DNA from: Flavobacteriales bacterium
GTDB lineage: Bacteria > Bacteroidota > Bacteroidia > Flavobacteriales_D > Sanyastnellaceae
Assembly (NCBI GenBank): GCA_947460525.1
Contig: CANHIV010000010.1
Span: 1-9,851, forward strand
DNA length: 9,851 nt
Direction of reading: 5' to 3'
The position numbers and the translations under genes are program-made. A model generated the notes under the pieces. It saw only the letters and a program-made list of their open reading frames with translations, had not been told where the DNA came from and searched no databases. Shown here one piece after another: positions 5,656 through 9,851 of this stretch (position 1 is its first letter; each line of letters opens with the position of its first letter).

Positions 5656-7671
5656 ATGCACTTCCTAAGGCCTGAAATGTTGTGGGGACTTACGGCTCTC
5701 TCTGTTCCGATTATCGTGCATCTTTTTAATTTTCGGAAACACAAGACCTTATATTTCCCGTTCACTTCATTTTTATCAGAAGTAAAAACAGAAAGTCACA
5801 AAAAGTCTAAGATTCGGCATTGGGTCATATTGCTCTTACGCCTTTTGGCCATTGCCGCCATTGTCTTGGCATTTGCGCAACCCATTCTACCCAACGATCG
5901 AGGCAATTCCGGAAAAAAATTGGTATCCATCTACTTGGACAACTCCTTGAGCATGGAGAACGACAAAAACGAAATCTCTTTGCTCGATCACGCCAAAAAC
6001 AAAGCCTTGGACATTGTATTTGCCTACAATGACAATGACCTTTTTCAAATCATCTCCAATGATTTCAAAGGCATTCAACAACATTTTGTATCGAAAAACA
6101 AAGCCATAGAAATTGTACAATCCATTCAATTGAGTTCCATTCATCGCTCAATTGATGAAGTTTGGGAGCGCCAAAAAGACCTCTTGGAAAAAGACCAAAA
6201 TCCCAACAAGAAAGTTTTTTGGATATCTGACTTTCAAAAATCAACCTCCAATTTGGGTGATATTCAATTGATACCTGATATCGCCTACCGATGCATACCT
6301 GTTCAGAATGAGGAGAGTCCCAACATTTTTGTAGACAGCCTTTATTTTGATTCTCCCTCCCACCTCACCGGACAAGAAGAAAAGCTGCTGGTAAAATTGA
6401 AAAATAGCGGCAACACCGATATACAAAATGTACGCTGCGAACTTAACATCAACGATCAAAACAAAGGTGTCACGAGTGTTTCCATCCCCGCTGGAGGAGA
6501 ACAAGAGGTTTCTTTTCAAATTACCCCAATGGGTGAGGGTATACAAATTGGGACCATCATACTGAACGACCTCCCTATTCAATTTGACAACCGACATTAT
6601 TTCTCTTACCGTGTTGAATCATCCAGAACAATTGGTATTCTTGGAGAAAACACCCATTCCGACGAAGTTTTCTTCAATGATCCTCATTTTAAAACTTCCA
6701 GCTATTCAGCTTCAAATGTGGATGTTCAATCTTGGCTAAGCAATGAGGTGTTAATTCTCGAAAACAACGCCAATTTATCCAGTGGAATATTGGCTGCCGC
6801 CATCGAAGCGACGAAAGACGGAAAAACGCTCATTCTTTTGCCCAATCTAACTTCTTCATCGGATTGGAGTTCGCTTTTTGCTCAATTAAATCTAGGAACC
6901 AAGGCAGAAGTCGTCAGTCAAAATATGACAGGTAAGACTTTGGATTACGAGTCCGTATTGTTCAGAAATATTTTTGATTCCAAAGAAAAATTTGCATTGC
7001 CTTACGCTGAAAAACATTTGAAATGGACCCCATCCACTTCGTTGGTTAATGTTCTGCCCTACATCAATTCCGACCCCATGATTGCGTATACCTCATTGGG
7101 GAATGGATGGGTGTGGTTGATCAATGTTGATCATGATCATACCAATCTATTTGGGCACAGTCTCTTTCCGATTTCGTTGCTAAGAATGTCCGAGTTGGCA
7201 TCATTCCCGCAACCCCTTAATTTCACTTTGGGTCAAAACACTCCGTTGAAACTCAAGAACCTCAAACTTGAAGGAGACAATCAGTTACAATTGCAGCATC
7301 GAACTACCCAAGAATCTTTTATCCCACTTGTAAGAAATATTCAAAACAATATTGAAATCTCGATGGGTTCTTTTCTTCCCGCGTCCGGCCACTATGATTT
7401 AAGGTGGAATAAAAATAGTGTTTACACCATCGGTGTGAATGCTGGCAAAGAAGAATCTCAATTGCAATTTCACAGCACAGAGGAGCTTGAAAACTGGAAA
7501 AGTAATCTCAGTGGCAATTTTGAAATCGCAATCATTGATGATGAAATGGACAACATTGGAAACTTGGTTACCAAAATGGATGATGGCCAGCATCTGTGGT
7601 GGTTCCTCGTCATCTTTGCGCTAATAAGTTTACTGACAGAATCAATTTTGATCGGCATATGGAAAATGTAA
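5656..7671 (+). CDS. BatA-like membrane protein with VWA domain
   Basis: This 671-residue protein has the BatA (aerotolerance regulator) N-terminal domain: FLRPEMLWGLTALSVPIIVH forms membrane segment 1 (about 8-26), then the FRKHKTLYFPFTSFL motif, then membrane segment 2 (about 56-74). A VWA-like domain follows with the metal-site motif D95-N-S97-L-S99 and a later FWISDF with D192. The middle and C-terminal parts (roughly 200-640) are probably extracytoplasmic beta-rich domains. A third membrane segment (647-666, with E662) closes the protein. Such proteins are common in Bacteroidota; unlike true BatA/BatB of the moxR-bat operon, this one has no MoxR ATPase nearby and its function is unknown. 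It has its own promoter, but its last codons overlap the start of the dihydroorotase-like gene by 13 bases, so the two are translationally linked. Confidence 0.88.
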   Translation: MHFLRPEMLWGLTALSVPIIVHLFNFRKHKTLYFPFTSFLSEVKTESHKKSKIRHWVILLLRLLAIAAIVLAFAQPILPNDRGNSGKKLVSIYLDNSLSMENDKNEISLLDHAKNKALDIVFAYNDNDLFQIISNDFKGIQQHFVSKNKAIEIVQSIQLSSIHRSIDEVWERQKDLLEKDQNPNKKVFWISDFQKSTSNLGDIQLIPDIAYRCIPVQNEESPNIFVDSLYFDSPSHLTGQEEKLLVKLKNSGNTDIQNVRCELNINDQNKGVTSVSIPAGGEQEVSFQITPMGEGIQIGTIILNDLPIQFDNRHYFSYRVESSRTIGILGENTHSDEVFFNDPHFKTSSYSASNVDVQSWLSNEVLILENNANLSSGILAAAIEATKDGKTLILLPNLTSSSDWSSLFAQLNLGTKAEVVSQNMTGKTLDYESVLFRNIFDSKEKFALPYAEKHLKWTPSTSLVNVLPYINSDPMIAYTSLGNGWVWLINVDHDHTNLFGHSLFPISLLRMSELASFPQPLNFTLGQNTPLKLKNLKLEGDNQLQLQHRTTQESFIPLVRNIQNNIEISMGSFLPASGHYDLRWNKNSVYTIGVNAGKEESQLQFHSTEELENWKSNLSGNFEIAIIDDEMDNIGNLVTKMDDGQHLWWFLVIFALISLLTESILIGIWKM

Positions 7672-8915
7672 AAAATACTTGCATCAAAGCGGTTACCATC
7701 ATCGACCCCAACAGTCCCCATCATTTAAAGAAAATGGATGTCCTGTTGGAAAAAGGCCACATTAAAAAAATTGCCAAATCCATTGCGCCTCCGACCTCAG
7801 CAAAAATAATCGAAGGAAAAGAGTTGTTCCTTTCTAGCGGATGGATTGATGGGCAGGTTAGAGTGGGAGAACCTGGTAATGAGGATGCAGAAACATTTTC
7901 CTCTGCAAGTGCCGCAGCCAGAAAAGGGGGGATTACCGACCTAGTGGTGTTCCCTTCGCATCAACCACCAACCTATCAAGCAGCACAAGTAGCCTACATC
8001 AAACAAAATGGACAAAACGGCGTGCAATTTCACCCCGTTGGTTGTCTTTCAGAACAAATGAAAGGAAAACAACTTTCCGAAATGTTTGACATGAAGAATG
8101 CCGGAGCCATTGCTTTCTCAGATGACAAAGCGCCCGTTTCAACTACTTTACTTGCCCGTGCGCTAGAATATTCCAAAACTTTTAATGGCCTCGTCATAGT
8201 ATTGCCTTTTAACCATGAATTGAACCCTGGTGGTTTGATGCATGAAGGAAAAACAAGTACAATGATGGGGACCAAAGGATTGAGCAGTGTTAGTGAATAC
8301 ATGCAGATTCAGCGGGACTTAGAAATATTAAAATACACCGGTGGACGATTGCATTTCTCCAATATCTCTTGCAGTGAGAGTGTTGATCTTATTAGAAGAG
8401 CCAAAAAGTCTGGCCTGGCGGTAACCTGTGGTATTGCAGCGCATCAATTGAGCTACATAGATGAGGATTTGCAATTGTTCCCATCTAACTTAAAAACACT
8501 TCCTCCATTCCGAACTTCAAAAGACCGTGAGGCATTGATCAAAGGACTTGCTGACAATACGATTGACTTGATCATGAGTGACCATACACCGGTAATTATT
8601 GAAGAAAAAAATGTCGAGTTTGAATATGCCTCATTTGGGATAAGTAGTATTCAACACGCCTTTCAAATTGCATTTACGGCGTTAGAGGGAGATTTGTCCA
8701 TGGAACAAATCATCGAAAAATGGACCTCGAATCCTGCTCGCATTTTTGGTTTACCCATCAACAGTATCAAGGAAGGAGAAAAAGTTCGTGCAACTTTGTT
8801 TAGCACTGCTGAAAACACTTTGGTGGAAAAAAAGGAATGGAAATCCAAATCCATCAACTCGCCTTTCATTGGAGAATGGCTGAGCGGGCGTGTCATTGAG
8901 ACGTTTTGTTTATAA
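7659..8915 (+). CDS. Dihydroorotase-like protein lacking metal-binding histidines (probable pseudoenzyme)
   Basis: From ATG 7659 the protein has 418 residues, typical of dihydroorotase (pyrimidine synthesis), and aligns by eye along its whole length with type I members: VDVLLEKG-like start, GWID (61-64), AIAFSDD (D155/D156), GGLMHEG, CGIAAHQL, LPPFRTSKDREAL and a SDHTP segment (D308). However, the DxHxHxRxPG motif reads D64-G-Q66-V-R68-V-G70-E-P-G, so both metal histidines and the following arginine are replaced. The later HAED histidine position holds L182 or P183, and the RxHxxHxS histidine is N235. It should not hold the usual zinc centre. From memory, many Bacteroidota 'dihydroorotases' share this loss, resembling non-catalytic PyrC' proteins that support aspartate transcarbamoylase. 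The start overlaps the BatA-like gene by 13 bases; an earlier ATG at 7596 would add 21 non-family residues. It overlaps rnz by 6 bases at its 3' end. Confidence 0.88.
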   Translation: MENVKNTCIKAVTIIDPNSPHHLKKMDVLLEKGHIKKIAKSIAPPTSAKIIEGKELFLSSGWIDGQVRVGEPGNEDAETFSSASAAARKGGITDLVVFPSHQPPTYQAAQVAYIKQNGQNGVQFHPVGCLSEQMKGKQLSEMFDMKNAGAIAFSDDKAPVSTTLLARALEYSKTFNGLVIVLPFNHELNPGGLMHEGKTSTMMGTKGLSSVSEYMQIQRDLEILKYTGGRLHFSNISCSESVDLIRRAKKSGLAVTCGIAAHQLSYIDEDLQLFPSNLKTLPPFRTSKDREALIKGLADNTIDLIMSDHTPVIIEEKNVEFEYASFGISSIQHAFQIAFTALEGDLSMEQIIEKWTSNPARIFGLPINSIKEGEKVRATLFSTAENTLVEKKEWKSKSINSPFIGEWLSGRVIETFCL

Positions 8916-9827
8916 GGAAATAGAATAGGTGGAACCTTCTTTGGCCACCTCCGATTCTGCAAACTCTAGTTGAGCTTCAGTCGCAAACAATGACAAATCA
9001 TGGTATCGCGCACTGAAATGACCCAGCAACAATTTTTTGGCTTGTAAATGATTGGCTACTTGAGCCGCCTGGCGTGCGGTTGAATGAAAAGTATGCGCTG
9101 CTCGTTCAATATGATCGTCCAAGAAAGTTGACTCGTGGTACAACAAGTCAACATTGAAAAGATCTGCATCTTTCAATTTCAATGGCAATGTATCTGAGCA
9201 AAAAAAGTATTTGCGCTGAGGCTGCGGTTCTTCACAAACAGAGGAGACTCGAATAACCTCTCCCCCTTCCCTAATGACATCTTCTCCCCGCTTCAACTTA
9301 ACTATTTCTTCAATGCCCAATTGATAATCTTGTATGCAATACTTTTTGACTTTCAATGGGTGGGGTTTCTCAGCAAATAAAAAAGCATGACACGCTATGC
9401 GGTGTTTCACTGGCACTGCCTTGACTGTAAGAAATTCAGTTTCATAAACCACTGCACTTTCATTTTTTTCAGTAGCTACAAAATGCACCGGAAAAGTCAG
9501 ATAAGAATCGGATATTCTTAACGTTTGAAAAATCCAAGGTTCCAAATCTCTTGGCGCGATGACCGTAAGGTCTTTCGTTCGTCCCAAAAGTGAGAAGGTA
9601 CTGAGCAATCCCATCAGACCAAAGAAATGGTCCCCATGTAAATGAGAGATGAAAATGGCTTCAATCTTTTGCATTTTGAAACCCATTTCTCGGATACGAA
9701 TCTGGGTTCCCTCACCACAATCAATTAAAAACGAATGCTCATGTATAGAAACAAATTGGGCTGTGGGCGATAGACGCTGAGTTGGCGTCGCTGCTCCACA
9801 GCCCAATATGGTAATGTCAAAGTTCAA
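8910..9827 (-). CDS. rnz: Ribonuclease Z
   Basis: This 305-residue protein is the tRNA 3'-processing endonuclease RNase Z, of the metallo-beta-lactamase fold. All expected metal ligands are present: HLHGDH at 62-67 (H62, H64, D66, H67), H142 in VKHRIACH, D212 in CSDT and H270 in GHFSARY. The family motifs GCGAATPT (9-16), HEST (231-234) and HSTARQAA (248-255) are also intact. The flexible-arm region around 155-190 (KYCIQDYQLGIEE...) is present, so this is the bacterial short form of normal length. The start codon is TTG at 9827-9825. The codon just before it is an in-frame TAA, and the first beta strand (DITILG) begins at residue 4, so no better start exists. The 3' end overlaps the convergent dihydroorotase-like gene: TTATAA at 8910-8915 holds both stop codons. 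Confidence 0.95.
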   Translation of the reverse strand: MNFDITILGCGAATPTQRLSPTAQFVSIHEHSFLIDCGEGTQIRIREMGFKMQKIEAIFISHLHGDHFFGLMGLLSTFSLLGRTKDLTVIAPRDLEPWIFQTLRISDSYLTFPVHFVATEKNESAVVYETEFLTVKAVPVKHRIACHAFLFAEKPHPLKVKKYCIQDYQLGIEEIVKLKRGEDVIREGGEVIRVSSVCEEPQPQRKYFFCSDTLPLKLKDADLFNVDLLYHESTFLDDHIERAAHTFHSTARQAAQVANHLQAKKLLLGHFSARYHDLSLFATEAQLEFAESEVAKEGSTYSISL

Positions 9828-9851
9828 TTAGTGCTGAACCAATAAACGACG
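9828..9851 (-). CDS. Possible C-terminal end of an upstream gene (cut by window edge)
   Basis: On the minus strand the last eight codons of the window, in the rnz frame, read RRLLVQH then TAA, and this TAA directly abuts the TTG start of rnz. The arrangement suggests a gene ending here and translationally coupled to rnz, which would explain how a TTG start is used. The stretch is far too short to identify, and the reading frame is only inferred from the abutting stop codon. Confidence 0.3.
   Translation of the reverse strand, partial: RRLLVQH

Noticed and set aside
7470..7724. Minus-strand reading frame across the VWA/dihydroorotase-like junction
   Set aside because: No promoter, no recognisable domain, and fully covered by two supported plus-strand genes.
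1..9851. tRNA genes, CRISPR arrays, insertion sequences, phage or defence genes
   Set aside because: Gaps are short (at most about 130 bases) and contain no cloverleaf-like or repeated-spacer structure. No transposase, integrase or known defence domain is present in any reading frame.

Overview
The window looks like an ordinary chromosomal segment of a Bacteroidota member, probably from the Flavobacteriales/Cytophagales side. The evidence is the gene set (a stand-alone RRM RNA-binding protein, a secreted M49 dipeptidyl peptidase III, a BatA-type VWA membrane protein next to a dihydroorotase-like gene), the moderately AT-rich composition, the lack of convincing Shine-Dalgarno sequences before any gene, and promoter-like elements of the Bacteroidota type (TTTG near -33, TAnnTTTG near -7). 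Every gap between genes is shorter than 300 bp. I see no tRNA, rRNA, CRISPR array, transposase or phage gene.

Layout, left to right. (1) The N-terminal part of a thioredoxin-like protein runs off the left edge on the minus strand. It diverges from a small RRM protein gene that has a good promoter and an unusual leader: a 5' hairpin followed by a U-rich tract. (2) The RRM gene converges on apaG across a bidirectional terminator. (3) apaG diverges from a gene for an exported zinc dipeptidyl peptidase III. (4) That gene converges, across a perfect 37-base inverted-repeat terminator, on a minus-strand pair, sucC followed by a GNAT acetyltransferase, in which the stop codon of the first directly abuts the start codon of the second. 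(5) sucC diverges from a plus-strand run: a LolD-like ABC ATPase, a BatA-like membrane protein with a VWA domain, and a dihydroorotase-like protein overlapping it by 13 bases. (6) The dihydroorotase-like gene converges with and overlaps (6 bases) a minus-strand ribonuclease Z gene, which starts with TTG immediately after the stop codon of a gene lying mostly beyond the right edge.

Most genes are housekeeping: TCA cycle (SucC), tRNA 3' processing (RNase Z), lipoprotein trafficking (LolD) and peptide degradation (DPP III). The most interesting point is that the dihydroorotase-like protein has lost the histidine metal ligands of the family (the HxH motif is Q-V-R, and two further histidine positions are replaced) while keeping acidic residues and the overall family pattern, so it is predicted to be a pseudoenzyme. 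It is translationally linked to the BatA-like membrane protein. Also worth attention are the RRM leader, three genes whose -7-like element ends exactly 4 bases before the start codon (candidate leaderless mRNAs), and an inverted repeat centred on the lolD stop codon inside the next gene's promoter. I did not find a clear new multi-gene system.
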